Of a stretch of DNA of 64,000 nucleotides, positions 20,439-27,767 are shown in pieces. Position 1 is the stretch's first letter. Every line of letters starts with the position of its first letter. Under the pieces are notes generated by a model. That model did not search any database. It was not told where the DNA came from and saw only the letters and a program-made list of their open reading frames with translations. Source of the DNA: Bacillota bacterium (GTDB taxonomy: Bacteria > Bacillota > Sulfobacillia > JAJZYS01 > JAJYTV01); NCBI GenBank assembly GCA_021793645.1, contig JAJYSJ010000010.1, positions 44,456 to 108,455 on the forward strand, in the 5' to 3' direction. Position numbers and translations under genes: made by a program.

Positions 20439-21968
20439 ATGCGATTGCCGTGGTTCAGGACGCACTTGGAAGCCGGTAGTGAACCAGAGATCACTCAACT
20501 CGCAGGAACCGACGAAGCGCTGCTTTACCTGCAAGAGGTGACGTCTAGCGCCATCGATCGAGCTGTGTCCTCAGTCCTCCTTGACCGTGGCATCGTTACG
20601 TTCGACGCTAAGCTAATCCTCGACCGTTACTATGCTGTACTTCTCAAGGGTGATACGCGCCAACTCGGGATGCTCAGACAAGTGCGCACCGCGCTGACAC
20701 CTCCACTGGCAGAAATCAAGCAATCGGACGTCCTGAAACAGTTCTGTTGTGACGCAGTGACTGCGCTAGTTTCGGTGCCTTTGATGTCCATCTACTGGAA
20801 TGTATCCTTGGAGATGCTTGGCTTTCCTCCCGACTTTGAAGGCTACGCCAGAAGCGCACATGACCTCGTTGGTCTAAAAGTCGAGAGTCTAGACGCTTTG
20901 CGTCAAGCCATCAGAAGTGAACTTGGCAGCTTTCTCGAAGTGGCTAGACTGCAGCCTCCCGTGCTCCCTGCATTCCTGCATCAAGTCGGACTGTACCGCT
21001 TTCCGTTTCAGTATCAGGAGTTGAGCGAGGTCTTCTCTCCATGGTCGGATGATCGCTTTTTGGAATTGAAAGGCCCCGCAGGAATGGTTGTGATAGAAGA
21101 GTTCTATCAACCCGCCTATGAGCGGCCCGATGGGAGTGTGACGTTGCCTCCCATCACGGTTCGGTTGCTGCCCGCCATGGTGTGGAGGACCGTCTGCGAT
21201 GGGAGCGACAGTTTCGACTTCTTGGACCTCTACGGGACGTTACGCCGCAACTACATTGGCGCATTTCCGTGGCTGCCGGACGCAGGTATGGCCCACGAAT
21301 CGCCTGCTCTCCTCACGGCGTTGTCCGCCTTGATCATTGAGCACATTCGTGATGATCTGCTGGCCAAGTTGGGGACTGACATGGGCGACGGTGCCACGAA
21401 CTCTAGCCTTGCGCAGTTGTACGCTCGATCAATCCGGCCTGAGGGTGCTTGCGCCCACCTTTCCGATGAGGTCTTCGCAGGAACCATTCTCACTGGTGGA
21501 ACAATGGCGCTGAGACTCGTAGAACTCCACGACGCTCAGGCTGCTCAGGAGAAAGACGACAAGATGCAGTCGATGTTGAGAAGGTATCACTACGCAAGCA
21601 GTTCTGAGATGCCTTCCACAGGCTTGGGCATTGCATTGGAGGAGTATTGTGCCAGCCTGTTCTTGCGCGCGGGTTTTGACGTAAAACGGACGCCCGCTAC
21701 AGGTGATCAGGGAGCGGATCTCATCGTAACTCGGGCCGGGGAGTGCACCGCCATTCAAGTAAAGAACTACACGCAACCGGTAGGAAACAATGCTGTTCAA
21801 GAGGCCCTTGGTGGAGCCGCCTTTTACGGCTGCGCGAGGGGGATAGTCATCGCTCCCTCCGGCTTCACGCGGAGCGCCAGGGATCTTGCGGCGTCCACCG
21901 GTGTCATGCTGGCGGACGAGACTGTAGTCCGGCGATGGGCAGATACCGGGCTCATTGATCTGCACTAG
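20439..21968 (+). CDS. Large protein with C-terminal Mrr-type nuclease domain
   Basis: About 509 residues. The last 110 form a restriction-endonuclease fold of the Mrr type: GIALEEYCASLFLRAGFDV, then GDQGADLIVTRAGECTAIQV followed by K, the canonical D-(E/Q)xK arrangement. The N-terminal 390 residues match nothing I recognise. The start is set at ATG 20439 (CAGGAG upstream), which avoids overlap with the zinc-ribbon gene; the open frame further upstream is its shadow. As cargo of a recombinase-trio element, an antiphage or modification-dependent restriction role is a reasonable guess. Confidence 0.8.
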   Translation: MRLPWFRTHLEAGSEPEITQLAGTDEALLYLQEVTSSAIDRAVSSVLLDRGIVTFDAKLILDRYYAVLLKGDTRQLGMLRQVRTALTPPLAEIKQSDVLKQFCCDAVTALVSVPLMSIYWNVSLEMLGFPPDFEGYARSAHDLVGLKVESLDALRQAIRSELGSFLEVARLQPPVLPAFLHQVGLYRFPFQYQELSEVFSPWSDDRFLELKGPAGMVVIEEFYQPAYERPDGSVTLPPITVRLLPAMVWRTVCDGSDSFDFLDLYGTLRRNYIGAFPWLPDAGMAHESPALLTALSALIIEHIRDDLLAKLGTDMGDGATNSSLAQLYARSIRPEGACAHLSDEVFAGTILTGGTMALRLVELHDAQAAQEKDDKMQSMLRRYHYASSSEMPSTGLGIALEEYCASLFLRAGFDVKRTPATGDQGADLIVTRAGECTAIQVKNYTQPVGNNAVQEALGGAAFYGCARGIVIAPSGFTRSARDLAASTGVMLADETVVRRWADTGLIDLH

Positions 21969-21997
21969 GGCTCGCGCCAGAGCCGGTCCTTGCCAAG

Positions 21998-22071
21998 GCA
22001 CAGTGAGCCCCGCCTTCCTGCCTGACCGACGACCCGCGCATCGTCGTGGCAAGGGGCGGGGCTCACTGTGC
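21998..22071 (+). terminator. 17-bp perfect inverted repeat after the nuclease gene
   Basis: GCACAGTGAGCCCCGCC (21998-22014) and its exact complement (22055-22071), 30 bp past the nuclease stop, with a 40-bp spacer. It could form a terminator without a T-tract, or mark the right end of the gmt-like element, since integrase coding sequence resumes about 70 bp further on. Confidence 0.5.
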
Positions 22072-22142
22072 GCACACCGCCATGCGAGCGGTACTTGGGC
22101 ACATGGTACGTCCTCATGGCCAAAAAGACAATGTACTTTGGT

Positions 22143-22297
22143 ATAGGGTCTATGGCGTGCCGTCGTCGCCGTCCAGCCACCGCTGCCAGCCGGCCGTAGG
22201 TGTCGGCGGTGGTCGGGCGGAGATCGACCGCCACGTGCGTGCGAAGCCAGGCCTGGAGGTAACTCGAGAGAAGGTCCGACGCGTCGGAGTCAGCCAT
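22143..22297 (-). pseudogene. Tyrosine integrase, N-terminal fragment
   Basis: Minus-strand ATG 22297 with AGGAG at 8 nt begins MADSDASDLLSSYLQAWL, followed by RPTTADTYGRL, a typical arm/core-binding start of phage integrases (PTT.DTY). Homology fades after about 35-45 codons. The 14 bp holding the ribosome site (CCCACTCCTCACGC, 22302-22315 plus strand) recur upstream of the antitoxin at 13874-13887. The matching C-terminal fragment is at 13918-14091. Confidence 0.65.
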
Positions 22298-22439
22298 CCA
22301 GCCCACTCCTCACGCAGCAATATGCCAGAAAATGGAGCGAAGCGGTAGAGAACGTCGGGTTGGCGAACAACGCGTGGCGCGGTTGCAGAGTCCGTGCACC
22401 GGATCCACGTAGGGAACGGAACGAACGGCATGGGGATGA

Positions 22440-22478
22440 ACAGTTAACTGTCGTAAAAATGTATATTATAATGACAGG
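22440..22478 (+). promoter_or_regulatory. Promoter and operator of the RelBE-like pair
   Basis: A perfect -10 TATAAT (22467-22472) is overlapped upstream by the 12-bp palindrome ACAGTTAACTGT (22440-22451, covering the -35 position), with a further CTGTC ... GACAG pairing across the -10. This fits autorepression by the antitoxin. Confidence 0.6.
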
Positions 22479-22514
22479 GGGAACGCCGAGGGATACAGTC
22501 GGAGGTGAGAGGCG

Positions 22515-22856
22515 GTGAAGCGAGTGTCAACGTTGGACGCCCTGCTGGAAGTGCAGAGAGGCTTCGCATTGAGGGAAGACGACGTTTCGCTGACGGAACT
22601 GCGGTCTTCGGCGTGGATCGAGAAGCTTGCCAGGAGCAAGAAGCTTCGGCTCCTGGCAAGGAACCAGACGGTTGGCGTGGTCGTGGATCCGGCAGTGTGG
22701 GAAGTGTTGGAGACGGTCGCGGAAGACGTTCTCGAAGACCTTCTCATCGATGAGGCATGGGGCGACCGTGTCGGCCACGAGCGCCTGCCGGCGGGGGTGG
22801 CGGCGCGCAGACTGCTCGAACTCCTACAAGAAGATGAACGAGCCCGCGGCGAATGA
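22515..22856 (+). CDS. Antitoxin of a RelBE-like pair
   Basis: 113 residues from GTG 22515, with GGAGGTGAGAGG upstream. The sequence contains KKLRLLARNQTVGVVVDP, similar in style to Phd/YefM-type antitoxins that end their DNA-binding domain with a GxxVGVLV(D/S)P segment. The acidic helical C-terminus fits a toxin-neutralising tail. It overlaps the downstream toxin gene by 23 bp. Function is inferred mainly from the toxin partner and the operator. Confidence 0.65.
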   Translation: MKRVSTLDALLEVQRGFALREDDVSLTELRSSAWIEKLARSKKLRLLARNQTVGVVVDPAVWEVLETVAEDVLEDLLIDEAWGDRVGHERLPAGVAARRLLELLQEDERARGE

Positions 22857-23235
22857 GGCCACCAAGCGGTGGTTTGCCGAGCAGCTGGAACGCTTCGGAG
22901 CAGCGCTGCGTTTCAACCCTGCGGACGTCTTGGACGACCTCGCATCGTTGGAGGCGGCCTTTCCATCGCCCGAGAGCTACAAGGTGGCGCTGGAGGAGGC
23001 CATTCACCAACTCCATGTGGTCGTGAGGCAGCAACCAGGCAAGGGCATGCGCGGGAGACTGAACGTATGGCGGCGGCACGCGTTTCAGAGCATGCCTGCC
23101 CGCGGCGGGAAGGCGGACCTGCGGATCGTCTACAAGGCGAGCGACGGCTCCGAAGTCGAGTTGCTTGGGTTCGGACATCGCCACGTTCCTCGTGACATTT
23201 ACCAGCGCTTGCGCTCCCGACACTCACCGTCGTGA
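22834..23235 (+). CDS. RelE/ParE-superfamily toxin
   Basis: 133 residues. The C-terminal half has the RelE-like strand pattern: GKGMRGRLNVWRRHAFQSM followed by ADLRIVYKASDGSEVELLGF and GHRHVPRDIYQR, the last being the typical ending of plasmid-stabilisation toxins. The N-terminal half is a helical extension. ATG 22834 lies inside the antitoxin gene. Predicted ribosome-dependent mRNA interferase. Confidence 0.7.
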   Translation: MNEPAANEATKRWFAEQLERFGAALRFNPADVLDDLASLEAAFPSPESYKVALEEAIHQLHVVVRQQPGKGMRGRLNVWRRHAFQSMPARGGKADLRIVYKASDGSEVELLGFGHRHVPRDIYQRLRSRHSPS

Positions 23236-23273
23236 GGGATGAGTCATCCGACCCGCCTCGAACGACGCTGCGC

Positions 23274-23302
23274 TTGACTGCCACCGGGCGTTTCGCTAGA
23301 AT
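23274..23302 (+). promoter_or_regulatory. Promoter of the tRNA cluster
   Basis: TTGACT (23274-23279), 17-bp spacer, TAGAAT (23297-23302), 18 bp before the first tRNA. This is a near-consensus sigma-A promoter. Confidence 0.75.
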
Positions 23303-23320
23303 CTTCGTTGCAGGGTTTGT

Positions 23321-23396
23321 TCCTCGATAGCTCAATTGGTAGAGCACCCGGCTGTTAACCGGGTGGTTGCAGGTTCGAGTCCTGCTCGAGGAGCCA
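23321..23396 (+). tRNA. tRNA-Asn (GTT)
   Basis: Full cloverleaf: acceptor TCCTCGA/TCGAGGA, D arm, anticodon loop CTGTTAA with anticodon GTT, T arm with GTTCGAGTC, and encoded CCA. First of three tandem tRNAs. Confidence 0.97.
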
Positions 23397-23416
23397 AATT
23401 TTTCGAGACCAATCAG

Positions 23417-23491
23417 GGGCCCATAGCTCAGCGGTAGAGCTGCCGGCTCATAACCGGTTGGTCGCATGTTCGAATCATGCTGGGCCCACCA
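23417..23491 (+). tRNA. tRNA-Met (CAT)
   Basis: Acceptor GGGCCCA/TGGGCCC, anticodon loop CTCATAA (CAT), T arm GCATG/CATGC, encoded CCA. The anticodon stem lacks the GGG/CCC pairs of an initiator, so it is an elongator Met tRNA; a tRNA-Ile2 modified at C34 is less likely but possible. Confidence 0.95.
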
Positions 23492-23499
23492 AAAGTTTC

Positions 23500-23574
23500 G
23501 GGCGCGTAGCTCAGTGGTAGAGCGCTTGACTCACATTCAAGAGGTCGCAGGTTCGATACCTGCCGTGCCCACCA
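23500..23574 (+). tRNA. tRNA-Val (CAC)
   Basis: Acceptor GGGCGCG/CGTGCCC (one G-T), anticodon stem CTTGA/TCAAG around loop CTCACAT (anticodon CAC), encoded CCA. Its right half (23537-23564) recurs at 27560-27587, and the anticodon arm resembles several dispersed inverted repeats in this window. Confidence 0.96.
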
Positions 23575-23581
23575 TCTTGTA

Positions 23582-23612
23582 ACCCGCTTCCCGCAAGGGG
23601 TGCGGGTCTTTT
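23582..23612 (+). terminator. Terminator of the tRNA cluster
   Basis: ACCCGC ... GCGGGT stem with an inner CCC/GGG pairing, followed by TCTTTT, immediately after tRNA-Val. The stretch from here to 23895 holds no gene I can support. Confidence 0.85.
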
Positions 23613-23895
23613 GTTATGCCCTAGAGTTGCTCCGGAGCGGCAAAGGGTCCCCGAAGTGTGTCCCCCGAAGTCCGACAGATGTGCTGTGGCGACAGGCTGG
23701 TTAGGGGAGGATTCAAAGATGGCCATCGAGAGAATGAGATCAGCCGGTGGGAGGTAGAGCGACGGAGATTTTGGAACGCAACCAGAGCCCGTGCGCCGAA
23801 ATGGGATCGATTCACGACCGCCCTCGAACACGCTCAGGAAGCGGCGTCTTGTCGTTTGCTCAGCGTGCGCCCAAAGGATTTCTTTGTGGCTGACC

Positions 23896-24555
23896 TTACC
23901 GTAACAACTCGTCGAAGACCCCCGTCAGGTTGGGCGCCATGGCGTCAGGCTGAATGCCATTGGAGTTTTCTCCGCGACGGTTGATCCAGCAGGCCCGAAA
24001 CCCGAGGCGCTGTGCCGTAGGGATGTCGTAGTGCAGTCCTGCTGCGACGTGGAGAACCTCCTTAGGCTCCGCGGCCGTCATCAGCAGAAATCTCTCCCAA
24101 TGAGCGGGAGCAGGTTTGTAACTCCCCACGTCTTCGGCCGTAACGACGAGATCGAACTCCACCGGAAGCTGGGCGAGAGATCCCTGGATCAGATCGCGGT
24201 CCACGTTGGAGAGGATGGCAAGACTATGGCCGGCATCCTTAAGGGCGGTCAGCACAGCGGACACCTCCTGAAACGGCTTCCATGTGGGGAGGGCCTGAAC
24301 TAAGATGTCCGCTGGCTGAGGCGACACGAGACCATGGTTGCGAAACAGGGTGATGAGTGCTGTTTGCAGGATGGTGCGATACGGCTGCCAGGTCTCGGCT
24401 TCCAGTGCGTGCTCCACACGCTCGTAGTCCCGTGCTAGGCTCTCTATCTGTTCCGGTCGGAGACTTGGCGTAACGCGTGCGAGTGCCTCACGGATGCCTG
24501 TGTGCCAGTCGATCAAAGTTCCATAACAATCGAAGGTGATCCAGCGGTACGTCAT
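23896..24555 (-). CDS. HAD-superfamily hydrolase (haloacid dehalogenase type II-like)
   Basis: 219 residues. Motif I is FDCYGTLID with the nucleophilic Asp near the N-terminus; motif II is LAILSNVD, motif III has the Lys of SYKPAP, and motif IV is LHVAAGLHYDIPTA. This pattern is that of 2-haloalkanoic-acid dehalogenase-like hydrolases; the real substrate may be any small phosphate or halide compound. ATG 24555 has GGAGG 10 nt upstream; a further in-frame TTG at 24579 has no ribosome site. It is the first gene of the putative tRNA-Val island and stands alone on the minus strand. Confidence 0.85.
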   Translation of the reverse strand: MTYRWITFDCYGTLIDWHTGIREALARVTPSLRPEQIESLARDYERVEHALEAETWQPYRTILQTALITLFRNHGLVSPQPADILVQALPTWKPFQEVSAVLTALKDAGHSLAILSNVDRDLIQGSLAQLPVEFDLVVTAEDVGSYKPAPAHWERFLLMTAAEPKEVLHVAAGLHYDIPTAQRLGFRACWINRRGENSNGIQPDAMAPNLTGVFDELLR

Positions 24556-24778
24556 GCCGCCACAGCCTCCCTCCGACAAATGTCGGACTTCCTAGGGGTT
24601 CTACCGGCAACCGGTGAGTCCTTCCCAAGGTTGTGGAGGAATGGGGCTCTGCAAGCGCGGGTGTAAATCTTCCCCGAGCACGTACCGCCGGAGGGCCATC
24701 CAGAGGATGGACATCCCGAGTGGTAGGACTTCTCCATGCCCCCGCCGAACCTCCCGGCAGGTGAAGGGAGCGTCGCCG

Positions 24779-25093
24779 ATGGATCAAGAGTTGAAGGCGT
24801 ACCTGGATGCGATGCGCCAGGACCTCACGGGTCAGATCACCGAGTCCCGCCAGCACGCGGAGCGGCTCAACACCGAGACCCGCAGGGCACTCACCGACCG
24901 CATGCTCGCGATGAGCACCGAAACGCGAGAGCATGCGGAGCACCTGCACACGGAAGCCCGCGTCTTGATCGAGGACGTGGGCACGAAGGTAGGACTCGTC
25001 TGGGAAGGCGTCCAAGCGATAAAAGAGACGCTTGATAGTAAGCTGGACGATCACGAGCATCGTATCCAGAGCCTTGAACGAAAGGCACTGTAG
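24779..25093 (+). CDS. Small coiled-coil hypothetical protein
   Basis: 104 residues, almost entirely heptad-like: repeats of T-E-(S/T)-R-x-H-A-E-x-L and a C-terminal LDDHEHRIQSLERKAL, predicting a long coiled coil. ATG 24779 follows GAAGGGA. No signal or membrane segment. Function unknown. Confidence 0.65.
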   Translation: MDQELKAYLDAMRQDLTGQITESRQHAERLNTETRRALTDRMLAMSTETREHAEHLHTEARVLIEDVGTKVGLVWEGVQAIKETLDSKLDDHEHRIQSLERKAL

Positions 25094-25334
25094 CCATGCC
25101 CCGCCGCCCCCGCAATCCATCCGGCATCGTCCAGCCGCGACAAGCGAAAGCCGGCCGCCGCTGGCAGGATCGTGCAGTACCCTGATCCGGACAAGCCAGG
25201 TGTCCCGGCCCTCTGCCAGAGTGCTTAGGCTAGGATGTGCCGGTAACGGTGCGCAGGCGCAAGCTCTGGCTGAACCAACGTGCTTGCCAGCACGCCCTCA
25301 ACGACCGACGATTGACTGACTAGATATTCAAAGG

Positions 25335-25967
25335 ATGAGGCCTGTGCCACGTTCCGAAGAGGCCAACCGGCAGATCCGCGACGTCCGCCGGGAGACGCTG
25401 CTCCAGGCAGCGGTCGAGATCTTTGGACGCAATGGCTATGTCGGGACCAGGATCGACGACATCGCAGCCTTGGCCGGCATCAGCAAGGGCTTGGTCTACC
25501 ATTACTTCCGCAGCAAGGAAGCACTTTTCACGGCACTCGTCGAAGGAGCTGCAAACGGCACGGCGCGCCTCTTCCAAGGAGTCCGGGAGCTACCCGGCGA
25601 CGTGGCCCACCGCCTTCGATGGCTGATTGACCAGGAGGTCTCGGGGATGATGGGGGCCCCCTACAGATTTCTTGTGATCCTGCAGGCGCTGATCACAGAA
25701 GCTGCTCCGTACGAAGCGCGCAATGCCATCGTGGGCATGTTGGCCCAGGAGGAGGCCGCGATCGTGCCGTTGCTCGCTGAAGGGCAGCGAGATGATCAAA
25801 TCGTTCGCGGCGATCCCTACCAGCTCTTCTTGTTGCTTCGATCGTGCGTGCAAGGGATGGCGGCTTCGATGGCGACGCAAGGCTTGCACTCCGGCTTCCC
25901 ATCCGCCGAGAGCCTCTGGAAACTGTTCGTTACGCCAGAGATGGCGGCGCGGGGCACCACTCGCTGA
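25335..25967 (+). CDS. TetR-family transcriptional regulator
   Basis: 210 residues with the N-terminal TetR helix-turn-helix: TLLQAAVEIFGRNGYVGTRI, DDIAALAGISKGLVYHYF, RSKEALFTALV. The divergent helical C-terminus would bind an unknown ligand. It is followed by a methyltransferase gene 35 bp downstream in the same direction, whose expression it may control. Confidence 0.92.
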   Translation: MRPVPRSEEANRQIRDVRRETLLQAAVEIFGRNGYVGTRIDDIAALAGISKGLVYHYFRSKEALFTALVEGAANGTARLFQGVRELPGDVAHRLRWLIDQEVSGMMGAPYRFLVILQALITEAAPYEARNAIVGMLAQEEAAIVPLLAEGQRDDQIVRGDPYQLFLLLRSCVQGMAASMATQGLHSGFPSAESLWKLFVTPEMAARGTTR

Positions 25968-26002
25968 TCAAGGATTCCGAGAGCTTTTTAGGGGATGGCC
26001 AA

Positions 26003-26587
26003 GTGTCCGGAGAGAAGCGGTTTGAGCGCTGGTCCTCATCGTACGAGCGGTCGCTGCTGCAAAGGCTTCTGTTTGATCGAGTTCATTGGGCGATCTTTCG
26101 AGCTACTGACGGAGTTACCGTGCCGCACACCATCCTCGACGTCGGGTGTGGTACGGGTCGCCTGCTCAGGGAAGCGCACCGCAGATGGCCGGAAACCACG
26201 GTGATCGGGGTCGACCTCTCGGCAGGCATGATCGAGCAAGCAAGGCAACTGGCGGCGTACGCAACGTTCTTCCTTGCGCCCGCCGAAGGTTTGCCCTTGC
26301 CGGCGGAGTCCGTCGACCTGGCCGTGAGCACGATGTCTTTCCACCACTGGACGGATAAGGAGCAGGGCATCCGGGAGATCGTTCGGGTGCTCCGGCCAGG
26401 AGGCAGGTTCCTCCTCGCCGACCACGCAGCACCACGCTGGCTGCGGCTGATCGGAGTTACGTCTGCTTTGAGTGCAGCCGAACGGTGTAGTGCTCTTGCG
26501 TCCTCGGGCTTGACAGTGATCGAGCAGAAACCGATTCTCTCACCCTATCTCGTTTTGACGATTGGCCAGAAAGAGTCGAGAAGCTAG
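26003..26587 (+). CDS. Class I SAM-dependent methyltransferase
   Basis: 194 residues. SAM-binding motif I TILDVGCGTGRLLREA, motif II VIGVDLSAGMIEQA, and the post-motif segment LAVSTMSFHHWTDKEQG followed by VRVLRPGGRFLLADHA place it in the UbiE/Methyltransf_11 group. GTG 26003 with AGGGGATGG upstream is the best start. It follows the TetR gene closely. Substrate unknown, probably a small molecule. Confidence 0.87.
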   Translation: MSGEKRFERWSSSYERSLLQRLLFDRVHWAIFRATDGVTVPHTILDVGCGTGRLLREAHRRWPETTVIGVDLSAGMIEQARQLAAYATFFLAPAEGLPLPAESVDLAVSTMSFHHWTDKEQGIREIVRVLRPGGRFLLADHAAPRWLRLIGVTSALSAAERCSALASSGLTVIEQKPILSPYLVLTIGQKESRS

Positions 26588-26692
26588 CTCGCGGCAGACA
26601 ACGCTGGGACCCGGTTGCGAACGGGATGCAAACTGGCGCGAGGGCGGAAGGGCGCTGGGTGGAGCCAGCGGTGAGGGTTTTGTGCTCCACCG

Positions 26693-26719
26693 TGATATCA
26701 GAATGCGAGAATGATATCA
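26693..26719 (+). promoter_or_regulatory. Putative VapBC operator
   Basis: Two copies of the self-complementary octamer TGATATCA (26693-26700 and 26712-26719) with 11 bp between them, 7 bp before the antitoxin start. This is the geometry expected for cooperative ribbon-helix-helix dimers. Confidence 0.6.
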
Positions 26720-26726
26720 TCCAACC

Positions 26727-27023
26727 ATGAAGCAGATACTTCTTCGCGTTCCCGAAAAGACTCACAGGAAACTTGCCGCTCGGGCGGTCCGGGCCGGTCG
26801 GAGCATCAACTCCGTGGCCAATGAGATTTTGGACGCAGCAGTCGATGCGGACTTAGGGGATCGCCGGGCACGGCTCCGCGCGCGTGCCGCAAGCTTGGGT
26901 ATCCTCCGCACCTTGTCCGCACCCGCAGTGACGCCCAATCGTCGCCGCCAGATCCTCGCGTCGACGTCGGGTATCGGTCCCATCATCGATGAGTATCTGG
27001 CAGCGGAGCGAGATCGGTTGTGA
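26727..27023 (+). CDS. FitA/VapB-like ribbon-helix-helix antitoxin
   Basis: 98 residues: MKQILLRVPEKTHRKLAARA then RSINSVANEILDAAVD is a ribbon-helix-helix of the FitA type (strand, helix, S-I-N-x-xAN-E-I). The remaining part should bind the PIN toxin. The stop codon overlaps the toxin start by 4 bp. Confidence 0.83.
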   Translation: MKQILLRVPEKTHRKLAARAVRAGRSINSVANEILDAAVDADLGDRRARLRARAASLGILRTLSAPAVTPNRRRQILASTSGIGPIIDEYLAAERDRL

Positions 27024-27460
27024 TCGTCTACGTCGATTCGTCCGTGCTGGCACGGGCGTACCTCACCGACGAACAAGGCCACCGAGAGGTCGCCCTGCTT
27101 CTCGACAACAGTGAGATCGGCCTCGTGACCGGTACCTGGACCAGAATCGAGGTGTCGGGCGCGATCGTCAGGGCTTCGGCCACAGGTCGCGTTGACCGAG
27201 CAGGTCTGCTCGAACTGCTTGACGGCGATCTGGGCGACGAGGGGCGCGTGGCGGTCGTGGCAGCTGATCAGGTAGAGATCGAAGCCAGAGCCCTGACGCT
27301 GGTCCGCGAACATGGGCTGAGAGCGATGGATGCAAGGCATCTCGCGGTTGCTGTCCTTACTCTGCCGGATCTCGCCGAGCCCGAAGAGGAGACAGGGTTC
27401 GCCACGCGGGATCAGAAACAGGGAGAAGTCGCGCAAGCTCTCGGTTTCGTCCTAGTGTGA
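27020..27460 (+). CDS. PIN-domain toxin (VapC-like)
   Basis: 146 residues from GTG 27020. VYVDSSVLARAYLTDEQGH holds the first conserved Asp, TRIEVSGAIVRA the Glu, and GLRAMDARHLAVAVL the later Asp. Predicted RNase toxin of the VapBC/FitAB type, paired with the antitoxin it overlaps. Last gene before the tRNA-Val repeat at 27560. Confidence 0.87.
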   Translation: MIVYVDSSVLARAYLTDEQGHREVALLLDNSEIGLVTGTWTRIEVSGAIVRASATGRVDRAGLLELLDGDLGDEGRVAVVAADQVEIEARALTLVREHGLRAMDARHLAVAVLTLPDLAEPEEETGFATRDQKQGEVAQALGFVLV

Positions 27461-27559
27461 GGGAGTGCAAGCAACAAACTCAGATTCAGAGAGGTCCCAT
27501 GAGCCGCGGTAGCCTGATAGTGCTTCAGGTTGGTGCTGGGTTGACCACCTGATAAGCAG

Positions 27560-27587
27560 TCAAGAGGTCGCAGGTTCGATACCTGCC
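27560..27587 (+). repeat. 28-bp copy of the tRNA-Val 3' part (att-like)
   Basis: Identical to 23537-23564 of tRNA-Val, from the right anticodon strand (TCAAG) through the T arm (GGTTCGATACCTGCC). Identity begins exactly where the anticodon loop ends, which is what recombination in the loop would leave. The acceptor strand is not repeated. The stretch 27461-27767 contains no gene besides this relic. Confidence 0.7.
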
Positions 27588-27767
27588 ACGTCGAGCCCAG
27601 GAAGTGCGCGGGCGTGCCGTGCGCACCGAAACGCTCCTTGGAGGTCGGGGCGAGGAGTGCGCTCTAGGCGATGGAGGGTAGCCATCAGCCATATAGTGCA
27701 TTTCCCGACGGACTGGAGTTTCGGTTAACCGTTCAGGATCTGGAGTGGAGCGCCGGTATGCGGTCCA

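Noticed and set aside
27520..27600. A complete second tRNA gene around the 27560 repeat.
   Set aside because: A T arm is present, but the anticodon and acceptor stems do not pair, so it is a relic and not a functional tRNA.
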